Assembly: GCA_026982665.1 (NCBI GenBank)
Contig: JALSGQ010000025.1
Coordinates: 1 to 45,666 of the forward strand
Source of the DNA: Hyphomicrobiales bacterium
GTDB taxonomy: Bacteria; Pseudomonadota; Alphaproteobacteria; Rhizobiales; Aestuariivirgaceae
DNA: 45,666 bases
Direction of reading: 5' to 3'
The notes under the pieces were generated by a model. The model was not told the DNA's origin. It saw only the letters and a program-made list of their open reading frames with translations, and did no database searches. The translations under genes were made by a program, and so were the position numbers. This document shows, in pieces, positions 8,798-18,793 of this stretch. Position 1 is the first letter of the stretch. Every line of letters starts with the position of its first letter.

Positions 8798-8823
8798 CAC
8801 GCCCCCGCACGGGCTGCTATATC
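8794..8823 (+). promoter_or_regulatory. Candidate promoter for uvrB
   Basis: CTGACA at 8794-8799 and TATATC at 8818-8823 with an 18-bp spacer. The -10 ends 7 nt before the uvrB ATG, which would give a leaderless transcript; no Shine-Dalgarno is present in the 20 bp before the ATG. No LexA-type palindrome was recognised here. Confidence 0.45.
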
Positions 8824-8830
8824 TCGGCAC

Positions 8831-11167
<2,337 letters not shown>

Positions 11168-11221
11168 AAAACCGCCCCTGCATGACTGCATGCACCGGAG
11201 ATGATGGTGCCAGGCTGCAGC

Positions 11222-12505
11222 TCAGGCCATCTCATCCTTCACCTGCCACGGTGCAAGGCGCTCCAGCGCAATGATGTCGCGCGCTTCCAGCCGCGGACGG
11301 ATGACGGCGAAGCGCTCGCCATCCACCAGCACTTCCGGCACCAGCGCGCGGGTGTTGTAGGTGCATGACTGCACCGCGCCATAGGCCCCTGCAGTCATCA
11401 CCGCGAACAGGTCGCCGCGCTGCATCACCGGCAGATCGCGATCCCGCGCGATGTAGTCGCCCGTCTCGCACACCGGCCCCACCACGTCCACCACCTTGCG
11501 CGGCGCATCCACTGCCGGTTCGCGCACCGGCAGGATATGATGAAAGGCCTCATAGAGAGTGGGGCGAATGAGGTCGTTCATGCCGACATCGGTGATGACA
11601 AAAGTCTTGCTGCCCGTCTCCTTCACGAACAGCACCCGCCCCAGCAGCACCCCGGCATTGCCGGCGATCATCCGCCCCGGCTCCATGATCAGCTTCACGC
11701 CAAGGCTGCCCAGCAACCGCTTCACCATCGCCGCATAATCATCCGGGTGCGGCGGCATGTCGGTATCGCCATGATAGGGCACGCCCAGCCCGCCGCCGAG
11801 GTCGGCATGGCGAATGTCATGCCCATCGGCGCGCAGCAGGCGGATGAGGTCGGCCATCAGGGTGAAGGCCTGCTCGAAGGGTGCCAGGTCGGTGATCTGG
11901 CTGCCGATATGCATGGCCACGCCCTTCACCTCGATCCCCGGCAGGCGGGCGGCTTCGGCATAGGCGGCGCGCGCTTCCAGCCACGGGATGCCGAACTTGT
12001 CCACCGCCTTGCCGGTGGAGATCTTCTCGTGCGTCTTCGCATCCACGTCGGGGTTGATGCGCAACGCCACCGGTGCGCGCCTGCCCATGGCCTCGGCCAC
12101 CTCGGAAAGGCGATGCAGCTCGGCCACGCTCTCCACGTTGAAGCTCAGGATGCCGTAATCAAGTGCCGCGCGCATCTCCGCATCGGTCTTGCCGACACCG
12201 GAGAAGACGATCTTCTCTCCTGCCACGCCGGCGGCCTTTGCCCGCTGAAGCTCACCGCCGGAGACGATGTCCATGCCCGCCCCCATGTCGGCCAGCAGGC
12301 GCAGGATGGCCTGGTTGGAATTGGCCTTCATGGCATAGCAAACGAGGTGATCGGTGCCGGCGAAGGCCTCGTCGAACACCCGGAAGTGTCGCCGCAGGGT
12401 GGCGGCGGAATAGACATACACCGGCGTGCCCACCTCCCTCGCAATGCGCGAAAGCGGCACCCCCTCGGCGAACATTTCGCCATCACGATAGGTGAAATGA
12501 TGCAT
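11222..12505 (-). CDS. lysA: Diaminopimelate decarboxylase
   Basis: PLP enzyme that decarboxylates meso-diaminopimelate to lysine, the last step of lysine synthesis. The 427 residues contain the PLP-lysine motif CYAMKANSN (Lys60), HIGSQI, LGGGLGVPY, a phosphate-binding EPGR and the dimer-interface CETGDYIARDR with the conserved Cys, plus GAYGAVQSCTYN near the end. Length is normal. The small lipoprotein gene lies 9 bp upstream on the same strand, so they are probably one operon. Asd, an early enzyme of the same pathway, is 2.3 kb away on the other strand. Confidence 0.95.
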   Translation of the reverse strand: MHHFTYRDGEMFAEGVPLSRIAREVGTPVYVYSAATLRRHFRVFDEAFAGTDHLVCYAMKANSNQAILRLLADMGAGMDIVSGGELQRAKAAGVAGEKIVFSGVGKTDAEMRAALDYGILSFNVESVAELHRLSEVAEAMGRRAPVALRINPDVDAKTHEKISTGKAVDKFGIPWLEARAAYAEAARLPGIEVKGVAMHIGSQITDLAPFEQAFTLMADLIRLLRADGHDIRHADLGGGLGVPYHGDTDMPPHPDDYAAMVKRLLGSLGVKLIMEPGRMIAGNAGVLLGRVLFVKETGSKTFVITDVGMNDLIRPTLYEAFHHILPVREPAVDAPRKVVDVVGPVCETGDYIARDRDLPVMQRGDLFAVMTAGAYGAVQSCTYNTRALVPEVLVDGERFAVIRPRLEARDIIALERLAPWQVKDEMA

Positions 12506-12514
12506 TTCGTTCCC

Positions 12515-12736
12515 TCACCCCGCCACTGCGGTGTTGTCGCCACCAGCACCGGCATCTGCTGCCGCGCCCTTCACGCGCTCGCGCTCGCTCTTCACCAGCG
12601 GATCCAGCACGAAATCGCCATCACTCCGCGGCTGATACCCTTCCGGTGGCTCCGGCTTGGCAGCGGCACCACAGCCGCCGAGCAATGCAGCGCACACGAA
12701 CAGCACCGCCACCCTGGGGGAACGAAAGGAATGCAT
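12515..12736 (-). CDS. lptM: Small LptM/YifL-like lipoprotein
   Basis: A 73-residue predicted lipoprotein: basic start MHSFRSPRV, hydrophobic segment AVLFVCAALL, lipobox LLGGC with the acylated Cys at 22, then a short tail with KPEPPEGYQPRSDGDFVLDP. This is the plan of LptM (YifL), the small lipoprotein that helps LptD mature, and in alphaproteobacteria such genes often sit directly before lysA. Identification rests on size, lipobox and context rather than strong sequence identity. An AAGGGA is about 8 nt before the ATG at 12736. lysA follows 9 bp later. Confidence 0.68.
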   Translation of the reverse strand: MHSFRSPRVAVLFVCAALLGGCGAAAKPEPPEGYQPRSDGDFVLDPLVKSERERVKGAAADAGAGGDNTAVAG

Positions 12737-12902
12737 GGTTTTTTCCCTTGTGGCCATCTTCATGCCGCAGTTATTGGCCCTGTATGGCAAGGCGTCAAGC
12801 ATGGCCATGACAACAACCCGTCTGCACCCACGCCAGGTGCATGATTGACGCTTGCATCGCGAATCAGGCCTGCCCTGCGACAAGGTGCATGACTGCCATG
12901 GT

Positions 12903-12930
12903 TTGACATGCCATTTTCTGGAATTGTAAT
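12903..12930 (+). promoter_or_regulatory. Promoter of the cytochrome c' gene
   Basis: A perfect -35 TTGACA (12903-12908) and a -10 TGTAAT (12925-12930) with a 16-bp spacer; TAATAA at 12927-12932 with an 18-bp spacer is the alternative. Either gives a leader of about 125 nt. The flanks are AT-rich. Confidence 0.65.
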
Positions 12931-12938
12931 AATTACAA
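12924..12938. promoter_or_regulatory. Perfect 15-bp palindrome over the -10 (candidate operator)
   Basis: TTGTAATAATTACAA: two 7-bp arms around a central A. It covers the -10 and the probable transcription start, the position typical of a repressor operator. It resembles an FNR/CRP site (TTG...CAA) but the gap is nine bases rather than eight, so I do not assign it to that family. Confidence 0.5.
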
Positions 12939-13065
12939 AACGAAAAAATGATTTGCCTGCCACCATGCTGCCACGCACGCTGCAATGAGACTGCAATGAG
13001 CTTGTGGTGGCATGGCGAAACGAAAAACAGGTTTCAAGCAACCGAAGCAACAGGAGGAAGGGATC

Positions 13066-13563
13066 ATGATCCAGATGCGCAAAGGCACGAAGATGTTGCT
13101 GGCAAGTGCTCTTGGTGCCGCACTGCTGGGCGGCGCGGCAATTGCCGGCAGCCACGGCGGCGGCAACAAGATGGAGATGGCAAAGGGCGGTGGCGTCATC
13201 GAGGCCCGCGTGAAGGCCATGAAGGAGGCCAGCAACAACTTCACACCGCTGGTGAAAATGAGCAAGAACCTCATCCCGTTTGATGCCGCAGCGGTGAAGA
13301 AGCACGCGGATATCATCGCCGCCAAGCTTGAGGAATCAGCCAAGCTGTTCCCCGAAGGCTCGGACAAGGGGGATACCCGTGCCAAGCCGGAAATCTGGAG
13401 CAATCGCGCCGAGTTCGATGCCATCATGAAGACGGCCATCGAAAAGGCGAAAGCGCTGGCCAGCGTTACCTCGCCGGATCAGCTGACGCCTGCAGTGCGC
13501 GCCCTGGGCGGCGAGGGTTGCATGGCGTGCCACAAGAAGTTCCGCAAGCCGAAAGGCGAATGA
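13066..13563 (+). CDS. cycP: Cytochrome c' (PF01322-type)
   Basis: Periplasmic four-helix-bundle cytochrome with a high-spin heme; the family binds NO and CO and is linked to nitrosative stress. The 165 residues start at 13066, with an AGGAGG 8 nt upstream. Residues about 1-26 are a signal peptide (KGTKMLLASALGAALLGGAAIAG). The mature part has VIEARVKAMKEASNNFTPL, KLFPEGSDKGDTRAKPEIW, and a single heme motif CMACHKKFR at 152-156 near the C-terminus, as in all cytochromes c'. A strong terminator follows, separating it from the next cytochrome gene. Confidence 0.9.
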   Translation: MIQMRKGTKMLLASALGAALLGGAAIAGSHGGGNKMEMAKGGGVIEARVKAMKEASNNFTPLVKMSKNLIPFDAAAVKKHADIIAAKLEESAKLFPEGSDKGDTRAKPEIWSNRAEFDAIMKTAIEKAKALASVTSPDQLTPAVRALGGEGCMACHKKFRKPKGE

Positions 13564-13632
13564 TACACGGCCACCCCCTTCTGCGGGGCACGGCTGCATC
13601 CAGACGCACCCAAATCTTCCGGGCAGAAGCAG

Positions 13633-13666
13633 GGCGGCGCACACGGGCCACGGTGCGCCGCCTTTT
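13633..13666 (+). terminator. Rho-independent terminator after cytochrome c' gene
   Basis: Perfect 10-bp stem GGCGGCGCAC (13633-13642) with GTGCGCCGCC (13653-13662), 10-nt loop, followed by TTTT at 13663-13666. It lies 70 bp after the stop. Confidence 0.85.
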
Positions 13667-13749
13667 CGGCATGCCCACCGCACGGCCCACATACGCCATG
13701 TCTGCTCCTCGCGAGCGCTTGGCTGGCGACTGCATCCACAAGACCCCAC

Positions 13750-13776
13750 TTGCCAGCTTCCGCCTGACGGGATAAT
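13750..13776 (+). promoter_or_regulatory. Candidate promoter for the diheme cytochrome gene
   Basis: TTGCCA (13750-13755), 15-bp spacer, GATAAT (13771-13776). The -10 is a near-consensus and ends 9 nt before the ATG at 13786, which has no Shine-Dalgarno, so the transcript may be leaderless. The spacer is short for sigma-70. Confidence 0.4.
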
Positions 13777-13785
13777 CCCCTGCCC

Positions 13786-14700
13786 ATGCAACAAGGCACC
13801 GGCAAACAGCGGCGCAAGTGGCGCATCTGGCATCTCGTGCTGGCCATCCTGCTGCTGGCGGCAGGTGGCGTGGCCTATCTCTATCAGCAGCTCTCCCGGC
13901 CATTGCCGCCAGGCATCATCCCGGCCGGCTACACGCCCGATCTGCAAAACGGCCGCAACATGTATCTGGCCGGCGGCTGCCTGAGCTGCCATCGCGGCAT
14001 CGGCCCTCATGCCGAGCTGCCCGCCGGCGGGCGCAAGCTGAAGCTGCGCCGCGGCGAGATCACCGTGCCCAACATCACGCCCGACCCGGAAACCGGCATC
14101 GGTCGCTGGCGCGCCATCGACTTCGTCAACGCCATGCGCAAGGGGCTGGGGCCTGACGGCACCCATTACCTGCCAAGCTTCCCCTACACCTCCTATGCCT
14201 GGATGCGCACCGAGGACCTGCTGGATCTCTTCGCCTGGCTGCAGCAGCAACCCGCTGCCCGCAATCCCGTGCCGCGGGAGGGCACGTGGGGCCGTTACCT
14301 GCTGGCCTTCTGGAAGTGGCTGGCGCTGCCGCCACGTCCCTTCCGCGACGTGCCGGGCAAGGATGCCACGTGGAACCGCGGGGCCTACCTGGTGGTGGGG
14401 CCGGGACGCTGCGCGGAGTGCCACACCCCGCGCAACACCATCTTCCTGCTGGACCGCCGCCAGTGGCTGGCCGGTGCACCGCTCATCACCGGCCAGGGCC
14501 GCGCTCCTTCCCTGCGCGGCCTGAAGCGGCGCGGCCGCTACAAGGACGTGAACGACCTGATGCAGGCGCTCAAATACGGCGAGGCCATGGGTTATCAGGA
14601 TTTAAGTGCCGGCGGCATGGGCGAGGTGCAGTCCAACCTCTCGAAATTGCCTGATGAAGATCTGAAGGCCATCGCCACCTACCTGATGAGCCTGCAATGA
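13786..14700 (+). CDS. Membrane-anchored diheme cytochrome c
   Basis: A 304-residue protein with one N-terminal membrane helix (about 14-34, IWHLVLAILLLAAGGVAYLY) and two c-type heme motifs, CLSCH at 65-69 and CAECH at 209-213, each opening a cytochrome c domain. The segments GEITVPNITPDPETGIGRW and CAECHTPRN resemble diheme cytochromes of the alcohol/nicotinate dehydrogenase type, which pass electrons from periplasmic dehydrogenases to the respiratory chain. No dehydrogenase gene is adjacent, so the electron donor is unknown. It is separated from the cytochrome c' gene by a terminator and probably has its own promoter. Heme attachment would need the Ccm proteins, some encoded at 39-42 kb. 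Confidence 0.82.
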   Translation: MQQGTGKQRRKWRIWHLVLAILLLAAGGVAYLYQQLSRPLPPGIIPAGYTPDLQNGRNMYLAGGCLSCHRGIGPHAELPAGGRKLKLRRGEITVPNITPDPETGIGRWRAIDFVNAMRKGLGPDGTHYLPSFPYTSYAWMRTEDLLDLFAWLQQQPAARNPVPREGTWGRYLLAFWKWLALPPRPFRDVPGKDATWNRGAYLVVGPGRCAECHTPRNTIFLLDRRQWLAGAPLITGQGRAPSLRGLKRRGRYKDVNDLMQALKYGEAMGYQDLSAGGMGEVQSNLSKLPDEDLKAIATYLMSLQ

Positions 14701-14712
14701 GACTCTCCCGCG

Positions 14713-14741
14713 TTGACGCCATGCCGCAGGCTGGCTAAGAC
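14713..14741 (+). promoter_or_regulatory. Candidate promoter for asd
   Basis: TTGACG (14713-14718), 17-bp spacer, TAAGAC (14736-14741). Transcription from about 14748 would begin inside the hairpin at 14744-14775. The -10 match is poor. Confidence 0.3.
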
Positions 14742-14743
14742 AC

Positions 14744-14775
14744 GCGCGGGCTTCGCGGGCCGTCCGCGCCCGCGC
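14744..14775 (+). other. GC-rich hairpin before asd
   Basis: Outer arms GCGCGGGC (14744-14751) and GCCCGCGC (14768-14775), with an inner GCGG/CCGC pair (14755-14758, 14764-14767). No T-run follows on the plus strand, so it is either an imperfect terminator of the cytochrome gene or a structured asd leader. Confidence 0.5.
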
Positions 14776-14818
14776 ATGCATGCAAAACCATACAACCCTT
14801 CACCCGGAGCTTGAGGAC

Positions 14819-15856
14819 ATGGGCTACAAGGTGGCTGTGGTGGGCGCGACCGGCAACGTCGGGCGCGAGATGCTGAACATCCTGGCCGAGCGCGGCTTCC
14901 CGGCGGATGAGGTGCACGCCATTGCCTCGCGCCGTTCGCTGGGGCGCGAGGTGTCGTTTGGCGACGACATCCTGAAATGCCAGGACCTTGAGCAGTTCGA
15001 CTTCTCCACCGTGGACTTCTGCCTGATGTCCGCCGGAGCTTCCGTGTCGCGCGAGTGGGCACCGAAGATCGGTGCTGCCGGGGCCATCGTCATCGACAAC
15101 TCCTCCTGCTGGCGATACGAATCGGACATTCCGCTGGTGGTGCCGGAGGTCAACGCCCACGTGCTGGAAGACTGGGTGAAGGACGCAAACCGCCGCAACA
15201 TCATCGCCAACCCCAACTGCTCCACCGCCCAGCTCGTGGTGGTGCTGAAGCCCCTGCACGAGAAGTGGGGAATTTCGCGGGTGGTGGTTTCCACCTACCA
15301 GTCCGTTTCCGGTGCCGGCAAGGAAGCGATGGACGAACTGTGGAACCAGACCAAGGGCATCTACGTTACCGACATGCCGGAGCCGGTGAACTTCACCAAG
15401 CAGATCGCCTTCAACGTCATTCCGCACATCGACGTGTTCATGGAGGACGGCTACACCAAGGAAGAGTGGAAGCTCACCGCCGAGACCAAGAAGATCCTCG
15501 ACCCGAAGATCAAGGTAACGGCCACCGCCGTGCGCGTGCCGGTGTTCATCGGCCACGGCGAGGCGGTGAACATCGAGTTCGAGAACGAGGTGGACGAGGA
15601 TGCCGCCCGCGACCTGCTGCGCGAGGCCCCCGGCGTGCTGGTGGTGGACAAGCGCGAGGACGGCGGATACGTAACGCCGGTGGAAATAGCCGGTGAAGAT
15701 CCGGTATATGTCTCGCGCATCCGCACCGATGCCACCGTGGACAACGGCCTGGCGCTGTGGGTGGTGGCCGACAACCTGCGCAAGGGTGCGGCCCTGAACA
15801 CCGTGCAGATTGCCGAGGCGCTGATCAATCGTGGACTGGTGCAACCGCGCGGCTGA
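14819..15856 (+). CDS. asd: Aspartate-semialdehyde dehydrogenase
   Basis: Reduces aspartyl phosphate to aspartate semialdehyde with NADPH, the branch point to lysine/diaminopimelate, threonine and methionine. The 345 residues start MGYKVAVVGATGNVGREML (nucleotide-binding loop at 9-15), with the catalytic Cys134 in NPNCST, the substrate segment STYQSVSGAGKEAMDEL and RVPVFIGHGEAVNIEF carrying the conserved Arg and His. The start at 14819 is chosen over an in-frame ATG at 14780 because the family begins here and a GAG(G) site lies just upstream. It converges on ispG across 77 bp. Confidence 0.95.
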   Translation: MGYKVAVVGATGNVGREMLNILAERGFPADEVHAIASRRSLGREVSFGDDILKCQDLEQFDFSTVDFCLMSAGASVSREWAPKIGAAGAIVIDNSSCWRYESDIPLVVPEVNAHVLEDWVKDANRRNIIANPNCSTAQLVVVLKPLHEKWGISRVVVSTYQSVSGAGKEAMDELWNQTKGIYVTDMPEPVNFTKQIAFNVIPHIDVFMEDGYTKEEWKLTAETKKILDPKIKVTATAVRVPVFIGHGEAVNIEFENEVDEDAARDLLREAPGVLVVDKREDGGYVTPVEIAGEDPVYVSRIRTDATVDNGLALWVVADNLRKGAALNTVQIAEALINRGLVQPRG

Positions 15857-15933
15857 ACAATCCTGCCCGCTCCCCGTGGCGGTGCAGTCCCCGTGCGCTC
15901 ACGCCGTGCGGCAGGCTGAAGACGGGCAGCGCC

Positions 15934-17187
15934 TCACCCCTGTTGTCCGGCGTTTCCTGCCGCCGCCCCCCAGCGGCGCGCCACGTAGTCTTCCAGCAAC
16001 TGCAGGAACTGCGCATCGAGGTCTTCTCCGCGCAGGGTGGCGACCTTCTTTCCATCCACGAACACCGGGGCGGCGGGCTGCTCTCCGGTACCGGGCAGGG
16101 AAATGCCGACATCGGCGTGCTTCGATTCGCCGGGGCCGTTGACGATGCAGCCCATCACCGCCACCTGCAGCTCCTCGAAGCCGGGGTATTGTCTGCGCCA
16201 CTCCGGCGTCTTGCGGGCGAGGAAATCGCTCACCGTGCGCGCCAGCTCCTGAAAGCGCGTGGAGGTGGTGCGCCCACAGCCCGGGCAGGCAATGACATCC
16301 GGCATGAAGGCGCGCAGACCCAGTGCCTGCAATATCTGCTGCGCCACCATCACCTCGCGGGTGCGCGGCGCGCCCGGCTCCGGCGTGATGGAAACGCGGA
16401 TGGTGTCGCCAATGCCCTCCTGCAGCAGCACCGCCAGCCCGGCAGTGGAGGCAATGACGCCGGCATCTCCCATCCCCGCCTCCGTCAGCCCCAGGTGCAG
16501 GGCGTAATCGCCCGCTGCCGAGAGCATGCGATAGACAGCGATGAGATCCGGCACCTCGGAAACCTTGGCGGAGAGGATGATGTGCTCGCGCGCCATGCCC
16601 AATGCCTCGGCCCGGGCGGCAGAACGCAGGCAGGACTGCACCAGCGCCTCATGCATCACTTCGCGCGCATCCTTCGGCTCTTCTCGCCGGCCATTCTCCT
16701 CCATCAGCTCGTTGAGCAGCGCCTGGTCCAGCGACCCCCAGTTGGCACCGATGCGCACCGGCTTTTCGTGCTTCAGCGCAATGTCGATGATGGCGGCGAA
16801 GTTCCTGTCCTGCTTGTGCCCGAAGCCGACATTGCCGGGGTTGATGCGATACTTGTCCAGTGCCTCCGCACACGCCGGATGATCACGCAGCAGGATATGC
16901 CCGATGTAGTGAAAGTCGCCAATGAGCGGCACCTCGCACCCCCTGGCCAGCAGCCGCTCCCGGATGTGCGGCACGGCAGCCGCCGCTTCCGCCCGGTCAA
17001 CGGTAATGCGCACCAGCTCCGAGCCTGCCTCGGCAAGCGCGATGACCTGCTCCACCGTCGCATCCACGTCCGCGGTATCGGTGTTGGTCATGGACTGCAC
17101 GCGCACCGGCGCTCCGCCACCGATGACAACGCCGCCGACGTTCACCGCCCGCGTAGCCTTTCGATTATGCCGTGCCTGATGATGCAT
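15934..17187 (-). CDS. ispG: 4-hydroxy-3-methylbut-2-en-1-yl diphosphate synthase (flavodoxin-type)
   Basis: [4Fe-4S] enzyme that converts MEcPP to HMBPP in the MEP isoprenoid pathway. The 417 residues carry the cluster ligands Cys301 and Cys304 in CPGCGRTT and Cys347 in [10 protein letters not shown], plus the TIM-barrel signature [14 protein letters not shown] and [11 protein letters not shown]. The frame stays open 64 codons upstream without start signals, so 17187 is the likely start. No Shine-Dalgarno is seen; a candidate promoter -10 ends 7 nt upstream, suggesting a leaderless message. It diverges from serC. Confidence 0.95.
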   Translation of the reverse strand: MHHQARHNRKATRAVNVGGVVIGGGAPVRVQSMTNTDTADVDATVEQVIALAEAGSELVRITVDRAEAAAAVPHIRERLLARGCEVPLIGDFHYIGHILLRDHPACAEALDKYRINPGNVGFGHKQDRNFAAIIDIALKHEKPVRIGANWGSLDQALLNELMEENGRREEPKDAREVMHEALVQSCLRSAARAEALGMAREHIILSAKVSEVPDLIAVYRMLSAAGDYALHLGLTEAGMGDAGVIASTAGLAVLLQEGIGDTIRVSITPEPGAPRTREVMVAQQILQALGLRAFMPDVIACPGCGRTTSTRFQELARTVSDFLARKTPEWRRQYPGFEELQVAVMGCIVNGPGESKHADVGISLPGTGEQPAAPVFVDGKKVATLRGEDLDAQFLQLLEDYVARRWGAAAGNAGQQG

Positions 17188-17194
17188 GCACGCA

Positions 17195-17223
17195 CTATTG
17201 CGCCAGCCGGCACGGCGTTTCAA
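17195..17223 (-). promoter_or_regulatory. Candidate promoter for ispG
   Basis: Read on the minus strand: TTGAAA (17223-17218), 17-bp spacer, CAATAG (17200-17195), then 7 nt to the ATG. The -35 is good and the -10 weak. Transcription would begin at or next to the start codon. Confidence 0.35.
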
Positions 17224-17404
17224 GAGCACAAGCCGGCCCAGGTGCCCTCTCCCCTCCCGCCATGCGCAACCATGCCCCATCGTCCATGCCATCCATGAAT
17301 CATCCGGCCGCTGCCCGCACCTGCCGCCGCGGCAAACGCCCGCCGCATCGCGCCCCGCGCCCCGGCAAAAACGCCACACCAGCCATGCATCGGGCTTTCC
17401 GCCC

Positions 17405-17434
17405 TTGACGCACGAGCCGTTTTGGGCCTATGGC
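17405..17434 (+). promoter_or_regulatory. Candidate promoter for serC-serA
   Basis: TTGACG (17405-17410), 18-bp spacer, TATGGC (17429-17434). The predicted transcription start is about 17441, exactly where the two-hairpin serC leader begins, which supports both assignments. Confidence 0.5.
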
Positions 17435-17440
17435 GAAGGC

Positions 17441-17490
17441 GGGCCACCCCTCCCCAACGAGGGGCGAACATCTGCAAGGATGTGTTCATC
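17441..17490 (+). ncRNA. serC leader RNA (cis-regulatory motif)
   Basis: Two adjacent hairpins end at the serC start codon. Hairpin 1: CCCCTC (17447-17452) with GAGGGG (17459-17464), loop CCCAAC. Hairpin 2: ACATC (17468-17472) with GATGT (17479-17483), loop TGCAAG. The AAGGA ribosome site (17476-17480) lies in the loop and 3' arm of hairpin 2, so folding would hide it. This matches the alphaproteobacterial serC motif (Rfam serC family), whose last stem covers the serC ribosome site. The ligand or factor sensed is not known. Confidence 0.75.
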
Positions 17491-18660
17491 ATGACCATGA
17501 TCGAGAAACCGGCTGCGCGGCCGGAAAACCCGCGCTTCTCCCCCGGCCCCACCACCAAGTTCAAGGGCTGGAGCTTCTCCCTCCTGGAAAATGCGCTGCT
17601 CGGACGTTCTCACCGCTCGAAGGAGGCGGTGGAGCGCATGCAGTATCTGCTGAACCTCACCCGCGAGGTGCTGCAGGTGCCCGACAGCCATCTCATCGGC
17701 ATCGTGCCGGGGTCCGACACCGGCGCGGTGGAAATGGCCATGTGGAACCTCTTGGGCTCCCGCCCGGTGGAGGTGCTGGCGTGGGAGAGCTTCGGCAAGA
17801 TGTGGGTTGTCGACGTGCTGGAGCAGCTCAAGGTGGAGCAGGCCGAGGCCAAGGTGGCCGACTTCGGCGAACTGCCCGATCTTTCCTCGGTGGACTTCAG
17901 CCATGACGTGGTGTTCACCTGGAACGGCACCACCTCCGGCGCGCGGGTGCCCAACGGCGACTGGATCCCGGACGATCGCGAGGGCGTTACCATCTGCGAC
18001 GCCACCTCCGCCGCCTTCGCGCAAGAATTGCCGTTCGACAAGCTCGACGTGGTTACCTACTCCTGGCAGAAGGTGATGGGCGGCGAGGCACAGCATGGCA
18101 TCATCATCCTCTCGCCGCGCGCCGTGGAGAAGCTGGAGAGCTTCACCCCGCCCTGGCCGATCCCGAAGCTGTTCCGCCTCACCAAGGGCGGCAAGCTGAT
18201 CAAGGGCATCTTCGAGGGCCAGACCATCAACACCGTCTCGCTCATGGCCATCGAAGACCACATCGCCGCGCTGGAATGGGCGAAGAAGCTGGGCGGGCTG
18301 GATGCCCTCATCGCCAAGGCCAACGACAACGCGCAGACGGTGTGGGACTGGGAAGCGAAGACCGACTGGGTGGAAAACCTCGTTTCCGACCCGGCCATTC
18401 GCTCCAACACCTCCGTCTGCATGCGCCTGTCCGATGCCGGCAAGGAAGGGCTGACGGAAGAGCAGGCCAGCGCCCTGCCCAAGCGCATGCTTCAGCTGCT
18501 GGCGGAAGAAGGCGTGGGCTATGACCTCTCCGCCTACCGCACCGCGCCGCCGGGCTTTCGCATCTGGTGCGGTGGCACGGTGGAGAAGAGCGACATCGAG
18601 GCCCTGCTGCCGTGGCTGGACTGGGCCTACGCCACGGCGCGGGCGGAAATGACGGCCTGA
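17491..18660 (+). CDS. serC: Phosphoserine aminotransferase
   Basis: PLP enzyme that converts 3-phosphohydroxypyruvate to phosphoserine (serine pathway) and also acts in pyridoxal phosphate synthesis. The 389 residues begin near RFSPGPTTKFKGWS and include GIVPGSDTGAVEMAMW and the PLP lysine Lys194 in TYSWQKVMGGEAQHG. This is the longer alphaproteobacterial type rather than the 360-residue E. coli form. ATG 17491 follows an AAGGA held in the leader hairpin. serA follows after 133 bp and catalyses the preceding reaction, so the two form a serine operon. Confidence 0.94.
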   Translation: MTMIEKPAARPENPRFSPGPTTKFKGWSFSLLENALLGRSHRSKEAVERMQYLLNLTREVLQVPDSHLIGIVPGSDTGAVEMAMWNLLGSRPVEVLAWESFGKMWVVDVLEQLKVEQAEAKVADFGELPDLSSVDFSHDVVFTWNGTTSGARVPNGDWIPDDREGVTICDATSAAFAQELPFDKLDVVTYSWQKVMGGEAQHGIIILSPRAVEKLESFTPPWPIPKLFRLTKGGKLIKGIFEGQTINTVSLMAIEDHIAALEWAKKLGGLDALIAKANDNAQTVWDWEAKTDWVENLVSDPAIRSNTSVCMRLSDAGKEGLTEEQASALPKRMLQLLAEEGVGYDLSAYRTAPPGFRIWCGGTVEKSDIEALLPWLDWAYATARAEMTA

Positions 18661-18793
18661 GGCAACACGGGCACATCCCCATGCGATGAACACGAGCACA
18701 TGGCGCACCGCGGCAACCACAAGCGCCGCGGGCGCTACCGGCTTTTCCGAAACACCTTTCCGCTGTGCGGAACACCAGCAGGAGGCAGGAACC

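Larger units (their letters stand above)
12737..13065. other. Divergent intergenic region between lptM and cytochrome c' gene
   Basis: 329 bp without a gene. It holds a strong promoter facing the cytochrome c' gene, a 15-bp palindrome over its -10, and two direct copies of TGCAATGAG (12981-12989, 12992-13000) spaced 11 bp apart in the leader. Arms GCGTCAA (12792-12798) and TTGACGC (12845-12851) form a distant inverted pair. It is visibly more AT-rich around 12905-12960 than the rest of the window. Confidence 0.6.
17188..17490. other. Divergent intergenic region between ispG and serC
   Basis: 303 bp without a protein gene. The left end has a candidate ispG promoter on the minus strand, the right end the serC promoter and leader RNA. 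Between about 17230 and 17400 I see only GC-rich sequence and several CCATG repeats. A seven-codon open frame at 17384 has no serine codons and does not look like an attenuator peptide. Confidence 0.6.

Noticed and set aside
12924-12938. FNR or NnrR site
   Set aside because: TTG and CAA are nine bases apart rather than eight; left as an unassigned operator.
17384-17407. Seven-codon leader peptide before serC
   Set aside because: MHRAFRP contains no serine codons and lies upstream of the proposed promoter start.
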